Below, in pieces: positions 32,912 to 42,059 of a stretch of 64,000 nt of DNA. How positions within the stretch are numbered: the first letter of the stretch is position 1; the number at the start of each line of letters is the position of its first letter. The translations under genes and the position numbers were made by a program. A model generated the notes under the pieces. That model ran no database searches, had not been told where the DNA came from, and saw nothing but the letters and a program-made list of their open reading frames with translations. Location of the stretch: assembly GCF_002871345.2 (NCBI RefSeq), contig NZ_CP136964.1, positions 868,001-932,000 on the forward strand. Direction: 5' to 3'. Origin of the DNA: Nosocomiicoccus massiliensis. GTDB lineage: Bacteria > Bacillota > Bacilli > Staphylococcales > Salinicoccaceae.

Positions 32912-33565
32912 TTACCCCTCCCTCTGACTTAAAAAGTCACCAATCCATTGAACGAGTTGTACGATAACGATTAATAATACGACAGTGATTAACATGACGA
33001 ACGTATCGTATCTGTAATATCCGTAGCGGATTGCGAGGTCACCTATACCTCCACCACCGACAACTCCAGCTGTCGCACTAAATGCAATGATTGAAATAAT
33101 CGTTAACGTTATCGCTTGAGTTAAACTTCGTTTTGATTCTGGTATTAACACGTCAAAAATAATCTGTGATAACGGTGCGCCTCCAGCGATACACGCTTCA
33201 ATGACACCTTTATCGATACTATGAAAACTCGACTCTGCGAGTCTTGCAAATAATGGAATCGCTGCGATACTTAACGCAACTGACGCAAATACTGGTCCGT
33301 GTGACGCATTTACTAACCACGTAGCAAACGGCATAATCGCAACGATTAAAATGATAAACGGAAAACTACGAATCACGTTTACAATAAACCCGAGTATGAC
33401 GTTTAGCGACTTCACTTTAAATAACTGACGTTCGCTCGTTATGAAAAGTAAAATTCCAAGTGGTAAACCGATTAATACCGCAAAGAAAATTGAAATAGAC
33501 ACCATTAATACCGTCTCTAAAAATGAGCGGTACAGTAGCGGTAGTATAATATCTAACTTATCCAT
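32912..33565 (-). CDS. metI: Methionine ABC transporter permease
   Basis: Membrane subunit of the methionine importer, 217 residues with five to six helices. The coupling segment is ESSFHSIDKGVIEACIAGGAPLSQIIFDVLIPES (about residues 112-145), the EAA-type loop that contacts MetN. The glycine-rich ATAGVVGGGGIGDLAIRYGYYRYD is a MetI signature. Its start overlaps the metN stop by 8 bases. Confidence 0.94.
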   Translation of the reverse strand: MDKLDIILPLLYRSFLETVLMVSISIFFAVLIGLPLGILLFITSERQLFKVKSLNVILGFIVNVIRSFPFIILIVAIMPFATWLVNASHGPVFASVALSIAAIPLFARLAESSFHSIDKGVIEACIAGGAPLSQIIFDVLIPESKRSLTQAITLTIISIIAFSATAGVVGGGGIGDLAIRYGYYRYDTFVMLITVVLLIVIVQLVQWIGDFLSQREG

Positions 33566-34574
33566 AAATCTCAGCCCTCTCTAATCCGATTCTGTCATCG
33601 ATATGTTTAAAAAATCTTCCGATTTCCGCTTCGTCACCACTCACTTGTAACATAAGTAAACCGAGTGGATCGCCGTTAATATATTCGATGCGACCGTTTA
33701 AAATACTAATGTTTAAATCAAATAGTTTATACAGCTGATTTAAATGGTTTTCTTCTGCTGTATCTTTTGCGAATTTTAACGTAATGATTCGGTTTTCGTT
33801 TGTTGTCTTAATATGTGGTGGCACTTGGAAGTTATAAATTTCTTGAACGAAACCTTTCGTCACTTCATGTGTCGGATTACTAAATATGTTATAAACATCG
33901 TCTACTTCAATGATTTCTCCGTTAGACATGACTCCAACGCGATGTGCAATTTCTTTTATGACTTCCATTTCATGCGTAATTAAAACAATCGTGAGACCGA
34001 GTGTTTTATTAATCTCTTTTAATAACTTTAAAATTTCTTTTGTAATCTCAGGGTCTAACGCACTCGTCGCTTCGTCACATAGTAAAACTTCTGGATCATT
34101 TGCAAGTGCACGTGCAATACCGACACGCTGTTTTTGTCCCCCACTTAAATTTTTAGGTAACGCATCTCTTTTATCTGAAAGTCCGACGAGTGTTAACAAC
34201 TCATCCACTCGTGCGTCCATTCTTTCTTTCGGATATTTCGCTGCTTTTAAAACAAACTTAATGTTCTCAGCAACTGTCTTACTGTTAATTAAATTAAAAT
34301 GCTGAAACACCATTCCGATCTTTTGACGTTTAACACGTAGTTTATCTTTAGAAAGTTTTGTTAAATTATCGTCACCGACAATGACGTCACCCGTTGTCGG
34401 CACTTCAAGTAAGTTAATGAGGCGTAGTAGCGTACTTTTACCTGCGCCACTAAAGCCGATTAGTCCAAAAATCTCACCTGAGCGAATCGATAAATCCGTC
34501 GTTTTAACCGCTTCAACAGACTTACCTTTGACATCGTAAGTCTTACTAACGCCCTTCAATTCAATATGACTCAT
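33558..34574 (-). CDS. metN: Methionine ABC transporter ATP-binding protein
   Basis: ATPase of the methionine importer, 338 residues. Walker A is GFSGAGKSTLL (about residues 39-49), signature LSGGQKQRVGIARAL (about 142-156), Walker B EVLLCDEATSALD. The C-terminal region (about 260-338) is the NIL domain that binds methionine and inhibits transport when the pool is full (TLKFAKDTAEENHLNQLYKL, LGLLMLQVSGDEAEI). AGGAGGAG precedes the ATG. First gene after the SAM riboswitch. Confidence 0.95.
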   Translation of the reverse strand: MSHIELKGVSKTYDVKGKSVEAVKTTDLSIRSGEIFGLIGFSGAGKSTLLRLINLLEVPTTGDVIVGDDNLTKLSKDKLRVKRQKIGMVFQHFNLINSKTVAENIKFVLKAAKYPKERMDARVDELLTLVGLSDKRDALPKNLSGGQKQRVGIARALANDPEVLLCDEATSALDPEITKEILKLLKEINKTLGLTIVLITHEMEVIKEIAHRVGVMSNGEIIEVDDVYNIFSNPTHEVTKGFVQEIYNFQVPPHIKTTNENRIITLKFAKDTAEENHLNQLYKLFDLNISILNGRIEYINGDPLGLLMLQVSGDEAEIGRFFKHIDDRIGLERAEIYG

Positions 34575-34592
34575 GGAAACTCCTCCTCAAAA

Positions 34593-34730
34593 TAAAAAAC
34601 CATTTACTAAAATAAGCAAATGGTTTGTAATGATATCTGTCAAGCATCTGCTCGTTGGAATTAGCACAGTACTTAAAAAGCCCGCTGCTGAACTGTCACT
34701 GGGCCAAATCCCTCGAGTTCTCTGGATATT
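34593..34730 (-). promoter_or_regulatory. SAM-I (S-box) riboswitch with terminator, upstream of metNIQ
   Basis: On the minus strand the aptamer (34730 to 34632) shows closing stem ATATC / GATAT and the S-box landmarks CCAGAGA, GAGGGA, GGCCC-AGTGA, GCGGGC and GTGCTAATTCCAAC. The terminator follows: AACCATTT / AAATGGTT (34598-34605, 34618-34625) and a T-rich tail, 20 bases before metN. With SAM bound the terminator should form and the operon be switched off. The conserved core is unmistakable. Confidence 0.93.
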
Positions 34731-34750
34731 TAATATTCAATTAAAACAAT

Positions 34751-34777
34751 CTTATACCACATAGAGCTATTTTACAA
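34751..34777 (-). promoter_or_regulatory. Probable promoter of the SAM riboswitch-metNIQ operon
   Basis: Minus-strand TTGTAA (34772-34777), 15-base spacer, and TGG-TATAAG, an extended -10 (34751-34756). The start near 34744 gives a leader of about 170 bases containing the whole aptamer. The spacer is short, so the call relies on the extended -10 and position. Confidence 0.5.
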
Positions 34778-34804
34778 CACTTTTTCGAAATTGTTAGAAA
34801 ACTC

Positions 34805-35314
34805 CTACTTCACCCATTTGGACATGTAAATGAGGTCTGTGTAGCTGTCGTTGTTTAGTTTGACTTGATCTTTTAGTGTTGCTTCACTTTCGAATCCGAA
34901 TCGTTCGTATAGTTTGATCGCGCCGTCGTTGTTACCAAATACTGTGAGGATTAGTTTTTCGATATTATCGTTTTCTGTCGCGAAATCGACGACTTCTTGA
35001 ATGAGTTTGCTTCCGATACCGTGTCCTGCGTATTTATGTTGAACACTAATTCCAAATTGTGCGATGTGACGGAATTTATGGCGCTTGTCGTGGAACATGT
35101 TGATGATTCCAATGACTGTGTCGCCATCTAATGCGACGAGTTTTAAGTCGTTTTCACCGATGTTTTTTATTTTGTTTATTTGATCTTCTAAGTCTGGTTC
35201 CTGATTTTCTATCGCTGTTGCGAGTGTGTCTGGATTTTCTTTTGTTACTTTTATTTTATGTTCAATGATTGACTCTGCGTCTTCAATTTTCGGTTTTCTT
35301 ATTTCTAAATTCAT
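34805..35314 (-). CDS. GNAT family N-acetyltransferase
   Basis: Acetyl-CoA-dependent acyltransferase of 169 residues. The CoA pyrophosphate-binding motif is in FGISVQHKYAGHGIGSKLIQE (about residues 88-108, Q/R-x-x-G-x-G/A type), and the C-terminal strand is NNDGAIKLYERFGFE. The acceptor is unknown. AAGGATGGG lies upstream of the ATG. It stands alone between the riboswitch operon and the divergent fmdA gene. Confidence 0.85.
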   Translation of the reverse strand: MNLEIRKPKIEDAESIIEHKIKVTKENPDTLATAIENQEPDLEDQINKIKNIGENDLKLVALDGDTVIGIINMFHDKRHKFRHIAQFGISVQHKYAGHGIGSKLIQEVVDFATENDNIEKLILTVFGNNDGAIKLYERFGFESEATLKDQVKLNNDSYTDLIYMSKWVK

Positions 35315-35458
35315 CGTATCCCATCCTTTTTAATGCTACTTCTATAGTAACATTTATACTTTCTACACTCACTTTGTCTGTTTATCAGTTAAATAGACAA
35401 GCTCTCGTTTATTTGTAACAATGAAGTTGATTACTGATTATTTAAGGAGGATTTTTAG

Positions 35459-36358
35459 ATGAAACATCTTTCTAACGAACATTATTTTTATCACATGTCT
35501 AAAGATAACGAACCGAAGTTAACTGTAGATGTTGGTGATACTGTTAAAATTGACACGCTCGACTGTTTTACGAATCAAATTCAAGATGAGGATTACGCGT
35601 TTGACACACTCGATTGGGATAAAATGAACCCAGCCTCTGGACCTATTTTTGTCAGTGGTATTCAAGCTGGAGATGTTTTAAAAGTTACGATTCAAGACAT
35701 TGAAATTGACGATAAAGGCGTCATGGTAACTGTACCTGATGCTGGTGTGATGGGTAAATATTTACACGAACCAACGATTAAAGTGCTCGATATTAAAGAT
35801 GATACTGTCCTCTTTAACGATATTGAAATTCCAATTAACAAAATGGTTGGAGTGATTGGTGTCGCACCAAAAGATGAGGCGATTAACAACGGTACACCAG
35901 ATACCCATGGCGGTAACATGGACTCTGTTAAAGTTACTACAGGCGCAACGCTTTACTTACCTGTCTATCACGATGGTGCATTATTTGGATTAGGTGACTT
36001 ACACGGTGCCATGGGTGACGGTGAAGTTTCTGTAAGTGGTTTAGAAGTTGAAGGATCTGTTACAGTGACTTTAGAAAAAGCGGAGAACGTTCAAACTGAA
36101 CATCCAATTTTAGTAAACGATGAAGGTATTTATCAATTTGTGTCTCACGAAAGTTTAGACGAGGCTGTTGACCAGTCCGTACAGGTGATGATTCAAAATA
36201 TTTTAGAGCCAAGAACGCCACTAACACTACCAGAACTGACAATGCTAATGAGTTTAGTCGGGCAAACAGAAATCAACCAAGTTGTAGACCCGTTAAAAAC
36301 TGCACGTTTCTTCGTGCCGCAATATGTGTTAGACAAATTAAACATTGAATTAAAATAA
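35459..36358 (+). CDS. Acetamidase/formamidase family protein
   Basis: Metal-dependent amidase fold (FmdA/AmdA), 299 residues, hydrolysing short amides such as formamide or acetamide in characterised members. Family segments are KIDTLDCFTNQI (about residues 29-40), SGPIFVSGIQAGDVLKVTI (about 59-77), TPDTHGGNMD with metal-binding His/Asp (about 147-156) and LFGLGDLHGAMGDGEVSVSGLE (about 175-196). AAGGAGG precedes the ATG. The HAD phosphatase follows 15 bases downstream with its own TAGGAGG, so they are probably co-transcribed. Confidence 0.9.
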   Translation: MKHLSNEHYFYHMSKDNEPKLTVDVGDTVKIDTLDCFTNQIQDEDYAFDTLDWDKMNPASGPIFVSGIQAGDVLKVTIQDIEIDDKGVMVTVPDAGVMGKYLHEPTIKVLDIKDDTVLFNDIEIPINKMVGVIGVAPKDEAINNGTPDTHGGNMDSVKVTTGATLYLPVYHDGALFGLGDLHGAMGDGEVSVSGLEVEGSVTVTLEKAENVQTEHPILVNDEGIYQFVSHESLDEAVDQSVQVMIQNILEPRTPLTLPELTMLMSLVGQTEINQVVDPLKTARFFVPQYVLDKLNIELK

Positions 36359-36373
36359 TAGGAGGCTTTCAAT

Positions 36374-37216
36374 ATGAAGGCAGTCGCAATCGATTTAGAC
36401 GGTACCGCTCTAACGAATGACGGTAAATTTAGCAAAAGATTAGAACAAGCCATACAAAAAATGCACGATAAGGGAATACTCATTTTTATTGCAACCGGTC
36501 GTTCAATGAAATCATTATCGTCCAAGCTACCTAAGGATTTACCGGTCGACGGATACGTCGCAGCAAGTGGCGTTGTTGTTGTTGCTCAAGGTCAAGTGCT
36601 AAGAAGTTCGACATTTAAAAAAGAAACGATTGAAGAAGTCATTTCTATCGCAAGAGAACAAAATGTCTATTACGAAGTCAATACGACAAACGACGGGCCG
36701 TTTACATTTGTACAAGATAAAGAATACGCGTTAGAAGATTTACTTCATCCACCTGAAGAAGATGTACTCGCGTACGAAACAATCGGTGCAAGCCGAAGTA
36801 TTACAGACAGTAATCAGTGGGTAGATACGATCGATTTAACAGACGTTATTAAACTATATTTCTTTAGTAATTATAAAGATAAAATCAAGAAGTTTTATAA
36901 TACACTCGATCAAAATTCAGACAACAATACAAAATATGCACTCTATCAAACAGCGGTGCATAACTCTGAAATTATGGTTCCTGGTGTAGATAAAGGTACA
37001 GGTCTCACTGTACTTGCTGAACACTTTAATATAAATTTATCGGACATTCATGTATTCGGAGATAGTATGAACGATATCCCAATGTTTAAAGTCGCAGGGA
37101 AATCTGTCGCAATGAAACATGCGATTGAAGAGTTAAAAGACCTTAGCGATGACAAAACAGAATTTACGAATGCAGAAGAAGGTCTCGCACAATATTTCGA
37201 AGCGCATTACTTATAA
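36374..37216 (+). CDS. Cof-type HAD superfamily phosphatase
   Basis: Cytoplasmic sugar-phosphate or flavin-phosphate phosphatase type, 280 residues. Motif I is MKAVAIDLDGTALTNDG (Asp8 and Asp10), motif II FIATGRSMKSL (Thr), motif III a lysine in VDKGTGLTVLAEHF, and motif IV VFGDSMNDIPMFKVAG. The cap domain lies between about residues 85 and 200, as in Cof (type IIB) enzymes. The substrate cannot be predicted. Its end overlaps the convergent esterase gene by 6 bases. Confidence 0.9.
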   Translation: MKAVAIDLDGTALTNDGKFSKRLEQAIQKMHDKGILIFIATGRSMKSLSSKLPKDLPVDGYVAASGVVVVAQGQVLRSSTFKKETIEEVISIAREQNVYYEVNTTNDGPFTFVQDKEYALEDLLHPPEEDVLAYETIGASRSITDSNQWVDTIDLTDVIKLYFFSNYKDKIKKFYNTLDQNSDNNTKYALYQTAVHNSEIMVPGVDKGTGLTVLAEHFNINLSDIHVFGDSMNDIPMFKVAGKSVAMKHAIEELKDLSDDKTEFTNAEEGLAQYFEAHYL

Positions 37217-37825
37217 TGCGCTTCTTTTTTGAATATAAAATACATGACCTTGCATCAGTTCGTCCGAATGTATTTCATGACCACCATCGGTGAGTTCAAT
37301 TTGTACGTTTGCATTTCGTTCTTCAAATAATTGCTTTACTTTAAACGCATCACCAGCTGACGTCTTAAAGTCTCTTGCTCCAGCTGTAATTAACACATTT
37401 AAATGGCTTAAATCTATGTCTCGCATTTGTTCTGAATAGTAAGCTGGATGCATTAAAAATGCACCAAATATCGGTAACGGATAGTTTAATAATACGTGGC
37501 TGGCAATATTTGAGCCATTAGAATATCCGATAATAAATCCTTTATTTAAGTCTAAGTCATATAATTCAAATAATTTTTTAATTTCATCGTATAACTTTTG
37601 ACCTTCATTTTTTAAACTGTCTTCATCATATTTTTTAGGATGAATTCGTTTAAAGTAACGAAGTTGTTGACCTTCAAGTACGTCTCCACGAAATGCTAAA
37701 ATATTTGCTGAACTATTTACCGTTGCTGCGATGTCGAGCAAATCTGTCTCGCGTCCACCGGTACCGTGAAGGAGAATTAATGTTTCTTCAGAATTGTTTT
37801 TCCCTTTAATAAATAAGTGTTTCAT
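37211..37825 (-). CDS. Alpha/beta hydrolase, phospholipase/carboxylesterase type
   Basis: Serine hydrolase of 204 residues from the ATG at 37825 (MKHLFIKGKNNSEETL), which has GGGAGTG 5 bases upstream; an in-frame start eleven codons earlier has none. The nucleophile elbow is GYSNGS (about residues 103-108), the acid is Asp in ITAGARDFKTSAG and the base His in LTDGGHEIHSDEL. HGTGGRETD forms the oxyanion region. Homologues often sit beside ring-cleaving dioxygenases of the MhqO type, as here with the divergent VOC gene, and act in quinone-stress regulons. Confidence 0.87.
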   Translation of the reverse strand: MKHLFIKGKNNSEETLILLHGTGGRETDLLDIAATVNSSANILAFRGDVLEGQQLRYFKRIHPKKYDEDSLKNEGQKLYDEIKKLFELYDLDLNKGFIIGYSNGSNIASHVLLNYPLPIFGAFLMHPAYYSEQMRDIDLSHLNVLITAGARDFKTSAGDAFKVKQLFEERNANVQIELTDGGHEIHSDELMQGHVFYIQKRSAL

Positions 37826-37922
37826 ATTTTCACTCCCAATACTATTATGATAAGACAAAAAAGCTAAACACTCATAATAAATGACTTATAATTATTTTAA
37901 AGAATTCCAAAGGATGATGAAT

Positions 37923-38849
37923 ATGATCAATCAAATGCACCACGTATCTGCAATCACCAAAGACATTCAGTACAACAACCATTTCTTTACAAAAATTTTA
38001 GGACTACGTCGTGTGAAAAAAACAGTCAATCAAGATGATACATCAATGTATCACTTATTTTATGCAGACAAAATAGGATCTATCGGTACGGACATGACTT
38101 TTTTCGAGATTAAAAATTCTCAACCAGTTCGCTATGGGACAAATGCAATCACGATGACTATTTTTAGAGTCCAATCAATCGAAGCGTTACAATTTTTTGA
38201 AGACCGCTTCAATTCTTTTAACATCCGTCATGAAGGGATTTCTAAATATAGTGGTAAAGATGCACTTAAATTTTACGACGTTGAAAACCAACGTATGATG
38301 TTAATAGTGGATCCTGTTGAAGAAGACGTAGTACCTTTTGGTAACAACGGTGAAATCGTTGAAAAATATCGTATTACGAGTATACACGGTGTGGAAGTTA
38401 CTGTGCAGTATCAAGTAGCATTTACTGAAACGTTAAAGCTACTCGGGGGAATAGTTGATGAAGACTTTAAAAATCAAGATGATACTGTCATTAAAATCGG
38501 TGATGACCGCATTTACGTTAAAGAAAACCGCTCACCGATGATAGAGCAACAAGGTTACGGGAGTGTGCATCATTTTGCAGTAAATGTCGATAGTCTAAGT
38601 GAATTAAAAGAATTAGAAAATCTTTTAAACGACGAACATTACGTTAATTCCGGTATTGTCGACCGTCACTACTTCACGTCACTCTATATTAACATACCTG
38701 GAAATATCATCGTTGAACTTGCGGTTCATACGAATGGATTTACTGTCGATGAACCAATTGAAACACTTGGAAAGAAGTTATCCCTACCACCATTCTTAGA
38801 AGAAAATAGAGACTTTATCGAATTATATTTAAAAGATATTGAAGTCTAA
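37923..38849 (+). CDS. VOC family ring-cleaving dioxygenase (MhqO/CatE-like)
   Basis: Metal-dependent dioxygenase of the glyoxalase fold, two tandem VOC modules, 308 residues. The start is the ATG at 37923 (MINQMHHVSAITKDIQYNNHF), 9 bases after AAAGG. Metal ligands are expected at the N-terminal His of HHVSAIT, His in YGSVHHFAVNV and Glu in IIVELAVHT. Homologues in Bacillus and Staphylococcus detoxify quinones under MhqR control. The divergent alpha/beta hydrolase supports this; no mhqR-type regulator is visible. Confidence 0.88.
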   Translation: MINQMHHVSAITKDIQYNNHFFTKILGLRRVKKTVNQDDTSMYHLFYADKIGSIGTDMTFFEIKNSQPVRYGTNAITMTIFRVQSIEALQFFEDRFNSFNIRHEGISKYSGKDALKFYDVENQRMMLIVDPVEEDVVPFGNNGEIVEKYRITSIHGVEVTVQYQVAFTETLKLLGGIVDEDFKNQDDTVIKIGDDRIYVKENRSPMIEQQGYGSVHHFAVNVDSLSELKELENLLNDEHYVNSGIVDRHYFTSLYINIPGNIIVELAVHTNGFTVDEPIETLGKKLSLPPFLEENRDFIELYLKDIEV

Positions 38850-38850
38850 A

Positions 38851-38877
38851 AAAGACTAGCCTCGGCTAGTCTTTTAC
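38851..38877. terminator. Bidirectional terminator between the VOC and lipoprotein genes
   Basis: Eleven-base perfect stem AAAGACTAGCC / GGCTAGTCTTT with a 2-base loop and A/T runs on both sides. It lies between two convergent genes and overlaps the lipoprotein stop codon. Confidence 0.9.
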
Positions 38878-39626
38878 TCTATTTCTTCTGGCACTTCGAT
38901 TCCATCGATTTCATTAAACGAATCGAATGTGCTTTCACCTTTAAGGTTTACAGTACCTTCTTCATCTTCAATCGCAATATTAAAAATCATTGAACGAATG
39001 AAATGCTCTTCGTCGACAACAAACTCTAATTCGATATCGTGATTCGATACATCGACTTCTCCTAAGTTCATGTGTAACAGTTTTTCTATCGCATGATATA
39101 TATTTTGATTTTGACCTTTAAATTTATATACATAATTTCCGTCGACTTCTTCTCTTTCAAGCTCATCTTTAACGGTCATTAACGTATTCACTAGCTTTTG
39201 ATACGTCACTCTAAATAACGAACCTTCGTCGATAGAATCTGTAATTTCTACCCACTCTTCATCGTTATTAAAGTACGTACGACCATCTTTAGAGATCGTT
39301 CTTAAAACGTCAGAAGACTTTAACGCAATTTCCGGTGGGTTCCCATCCACATAATCGACCTCGAGGTTCATTGTCTCTTCGACTTCTTCATCTAATTCCG
39401 CATCCACAGCTAACGATGTATGATACGAATCAACCTCGTTTGATTTGTCGACGACTTTTTGTAAAGTCTCGTCATTTATTTTAACTTCTTCAGTTACCTC
39501 TTCGTTCTCAGCAGTTGTTGTCGTTTCTTCTTCGACAACTTCTTTTTCTTCCTTTTCGTCATTCGAACATGCGCTGAGTACTAATAGTGAACTTAAACCT
39601 AAACCGATAAAACGTGTTAATCTCAT
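38874..39626 (-). CDS. Acidic lipoprotein, LppX/DUF6612-like
   Basis: Exported lipoprotein of 250 residues. The ATG at 39626 (MRLTRFIGLGLSSLLVLSAC) is preceded by GGAGG at 9 bases; the lipobox LSAC places the lipidated Cys at residue 20. A low-complexity acidic linker (Glu, Thr, Lys; about 22-50) precedes the folded part. That part resembles the LolA/LppX-like convex beta-sheet proteins common in Firmicutes (YHTSLAVDAELDEEV, ISKDGRTYFNNDEEWVEI, RSMIFNIAIEDEEG). A lipid- or surfactant-binding role is a guess. Confidence 0.8.
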   Translation of the reverse strand: MRLTRFIGLGLSSLLVLSACSNDEKEEKEVVEEETTTTAENEEVTEEVKINDETLQKVVDKSNEVDSYHTSLAVDAELDEEVEETMNLEVDYVDGNPPEIALKSSDVLRTISKDGRTYFNNDEEWVEITDSIDEGSLFRVTYQKLVNTLMTVKDELEREEVDGNYVYKFKGQNQNIYHAIEKLLHMNLGEVDVSNHDIELEFVVDEEHFIRSMIFNIAIEDEEGTVNLKGESTFDSFNEIDGIEVPEEIE

Positions 39627-39700
39627 TTTGTAATTCCTCCGATACACTCTCTATTTCGATAATAACATGACATTTAAAGATAAACTAACAAAAAGTAAAT

Positions 39701-41044
39701 CTAACCCGTTAACGCGTCAATTAACAAGTCCATATGACTTTCAAGTTGACTGAAAGGGATACTACCAAAGCCAATCACAAACGATACATCTGTATGATTT
39801 TTATCGTATGTTTTCATCGGCTCAATTTTTAAATCGCGTGTCTTCGCACGTTTTAAGCAATCATCTAACGTTCGGCCGTTCGTTACTGTTAACACAAAAT
39901 GCATGCCCGCTTGTTCACCACTTACAGTTAACTCAGTCTCATATGGTTTTAGACGCTTCATAATGTACGTAATTTTCTTTTCATAAATATTACGCATTTT
40001 ATTTAAATGACGGTCGAAATGGCCACTCCGTAAAAAGAGCGCAACGATTTGCTGCGTATGAACCGGCACTGTATTCGACTCTTTATATTTTAACCGATGA
40101 AAATCTTCGACTAAATGTTTAGGTAGTACCATATACGCCATACGAAGCATCGGAAATAATGCTTTAGAAAACGTACTGATATAAATAACGCGTGACTCCG
40201 TATCTAAACTTTGAAGTGCAGGTAATGGCTTTTTAAAATAACGAAATTCTGAATCATAATCATCCTCGATAATATATCGATTTTCTTTTTCATATGCCCA
40301 TTTTAATAGTTGCGTGCGCTTTTCAATCGTCATCACTGAACCGGTCGGAAAGTGATGACTTGGCGTGATGAAAATCACATCTCTATGACTATTTTTAACG
40401 TCATCGATGTTAATACCGTCTGATTCTAATGGTAGTGTCATGTAGTCAATTCTATGCTTTTCTAATACCATTTTCGCTGGTGGATAACTCGGTGATTCGA
40501 TCATAAACGTATGGTTGTTTAATAACCTTACGACGTATTCCATCAACTGATTTGTCGACGACCCGATAATAATTTGATCGTGAGATGCCGATACACCGCG
40601 ACTATTAAACAGGTATTTCGCAATTTGTTGACGCAACTCATATAACCCTTCGTTATAATCTTCATTTAACAAATGTTCATATGGCGCGTCAAACACTTGT
40701 CGGGACAATTTACGAAACGTATCAAACGGAAAGTGCTCTAAGTCTACTTGAGCCGTTTCAAACGAATATGTATAGTCTTGTTCTATCGTTTTTTCATCTG
40801 ATTCTATTTGTGTTTTTCTGACGACTGGTAGCACTTCTAGCTTACTGACATAATATCCGCTTCTCGGTTTTGAATAGATAAACCCCTCATCTAACAGCAA
40901 TTCATACGCCCGTTCGATAGTCGTTTGTGACACGTTTAAATGCTTTTCTAACTGGCGCTTTGACGGGAGTTTATCGTCTGTTTCATAATCACCAGATATA
41001 ATTTGTGATTTTAGTGACTCGTACAATTCTAAATATAATGTCAT
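39701..41044 (-). CDS. pdxR: MocR/GntR-type PLP-binding regulator PdxR
   Basis: Transcription regulator of 447 residues: an N-terminal GntR winged helix (about 1-70, DDKLPSKRQLEKHLNVSQTTIERAYELL), a linker, and an aminotransferase-like domain. The PLP lysine lies in YISTFSKALFPMLRMAYMV. It is divergent from pdxS with 94 bases between the starts. In Listeria, Corynebacterium and staphylococci PdxR senses PLP and controls the adjacent PLP synthase genes, so that role is likely. Confidence 0.92.
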   Translation of the reverse strand: MTLYLELYESLKSQIISGDYETDDKLPSKRQLEKHLNVSQTTIERAYELLLDEGFIYSKPRSGYYVSKLEVLPVVRKTQIESDEKTIEQDYTYSFETAQVDLEHFPFDTFRKLSRQVFDAPYEHLLNEDYNEGLYELRQQIAKYLFNSRGVSASHDQIIIGSSTNQLMEYVVRLLNNHTFMIESPSYPPAKMVLEKHRIDYMTLPLESDGINIDDVKNSHRDVIFITPSHHFPTGSVMTIEKRTQLLKWAYEKENRYIIEDDYDSEFRYFKKPLPALQSLDTESRVIYISTFSKALFPMLRMAYMVLPKHLVEDFHRLKYKESNTVPVHTQQIVALFLRSGHFDRHLNKMRNIYEKKITYIMKRLKPYETELTVSGEQAGMHFVLTVTNGRTLDDCLKRAKTRDLKIEPMKTYDKNHTDVSFVIGFGSIPFSQLESHMDLLIDALTG

Positions 41045-41138
41045 AACTGACCCCTAAAGTATTTATAGTTTTGAGTATTCCTAAGCATCAGATTATCAAT
41101 TACACTGAAATTAATCAATAAAAAAGAGGTGGATGACA

Positions 41139-42020
41139 GTGAGTCGATCATATTTACATTTAGAATCGGAATTAAGTCAAAAAATGAAAGGTGGCGTCAT
41201 TATGGACGTCATTAACGCTGAACAAGCAAAAATCGCTGAAAAAGCAGGAGCGGTTGCTGTAATGGCGTTAGAAGCTGTACCAAGCGACATTCGTAAAATG
41301 GGTGGCGTTGCACGTATGGCAAACCCTTCAATTATCGAAGAAGTGCAAAACGCAGTATCTATTCCAGTTATGGCGAAAGGTCGTATCGGACATATCTCTG
41401 AAGCACGTACGTTAGAAGCGTTAAACGTCGACTATATCGATGAGTCAGAAGTATTAACTCCTGCAGATGAAGAATACCACTTAGACAAATGGACATACGA
41501 CACGCCATTCGTTTGTGGATGTAGAAACTTAGGCGAAGCTGCACGTCGCCTTGGTGAAGGTGCTACGATGCTACGTACGAAAGGTGAACCAGGAACTGGT
41601 AACATCGTTGAAGCAGTGAGACATATGAGACAAGTGAACAAAGAAGTCGAGCACATTTTAAACTTAGACGAAGCGGAATTAATGACAGCTAGTAAAGAAC
41701 TTGGTGCACCAATCGACGTATTACGTGCAATTCGTGAATACGGACGTTTACCTGTATTAAACTTCGCAGCAGGTGGTGTTGCAACACCTCAAGACGCAGC
41801 ACTTATGATGGAACTTGGTGCGGACGGTGTATTCGTCGGTTCAGGTATCTTTAAATCTGAAGACCCTGAAAAATTTGCATCAGCAATCGTACAAGCAACT
41901 GAAAACTATAAAGACTACAAACTCATCGGTGAACTTGCGAAAGACTTAGGTGCAGCTATGAAAGGTATCGATATTAGAACACTCGATGCAGCTGAACTTA
42001 TGGCAGATAGAAGTGAATAA
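41139..42020 (+). CDS. pdxS: Pyridoxal 5'-phosphate synthase subunit PdxS
   Basis: Builds PLP from ribose 5-phosphate, glyceraldehyde 3-phosphate and ammonia in a dodecameric TIM barrel. I prefer the GTG at 41139 (293 residues), 6 bases after AGAGGTGG, over the ATG at 41133 that touches it. Catalytic lysines are in [10 protein letters not shown] (about residue 80) and [12 protein letters not shown] (about 148). The Asp of [13 protein letters not shown] and the phosphate loop [12 protein letters not shown] are intact. The partner glutaminase gene pdxT, which normally follows directly, is missing: a terminator and an SDR gene follow. Confidence 0.95.
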   Translation: MSRSYLHLESELSQKMKGGVIMDVINAEQAKIAEKAGAVAVMALEAVPSDIRKMGGVARMANPSIIEEVQNAVSIPVMAKGRIGHISEARTLEALNVDYIDESEVLTPADEEYHLDKWTYDTPFVCGCRNLGEAARRLGEGATMLRTKGEPGTGNIVEAVRHMRQVNKEVEHILNLDEAELMTASKELGAPIDVLRAIREYGRLPVLNFAAGGVATPQDAALMMELGADGVFVGSGIFKSEDPEKFASAIVQATENYKDYKLIGELAKDLGAAMKGIDIRTLDAAELMADRSE

Positions 42021-42029
42021 TTAAAATTT

Positions 42030-42058
42030 AAAAGCACTCCTCGCGGAGTGCTTTATTT
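42030..42058. terminator. Bidirectional terminator after pdxS
   Basis: Perfect stem AAAGCACTCC / GGAGTGCTTT with a 4-base loop and A/T-rich flanks on both sides, between the convergent pdxS and SDR genes. Confidence 0.92.
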
Positions 42059-42059
42059 A

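Noticed and set aside
34593-34760. T-box leader instead of a SAM riboswitch before metN
   Set aside because: There is no T-box consensus (TGGNACC), whereas the S-box landmarks GAGGGA, GGCCC and GTGCTAATTCC are all present.
41045-41138. Specific PdxR operator in the pdxR-pdxS gap
   Set aside because: The divergent arrangement makes an operator likely, but I could not identify a repeated or palindromic motif convincing enough to report.
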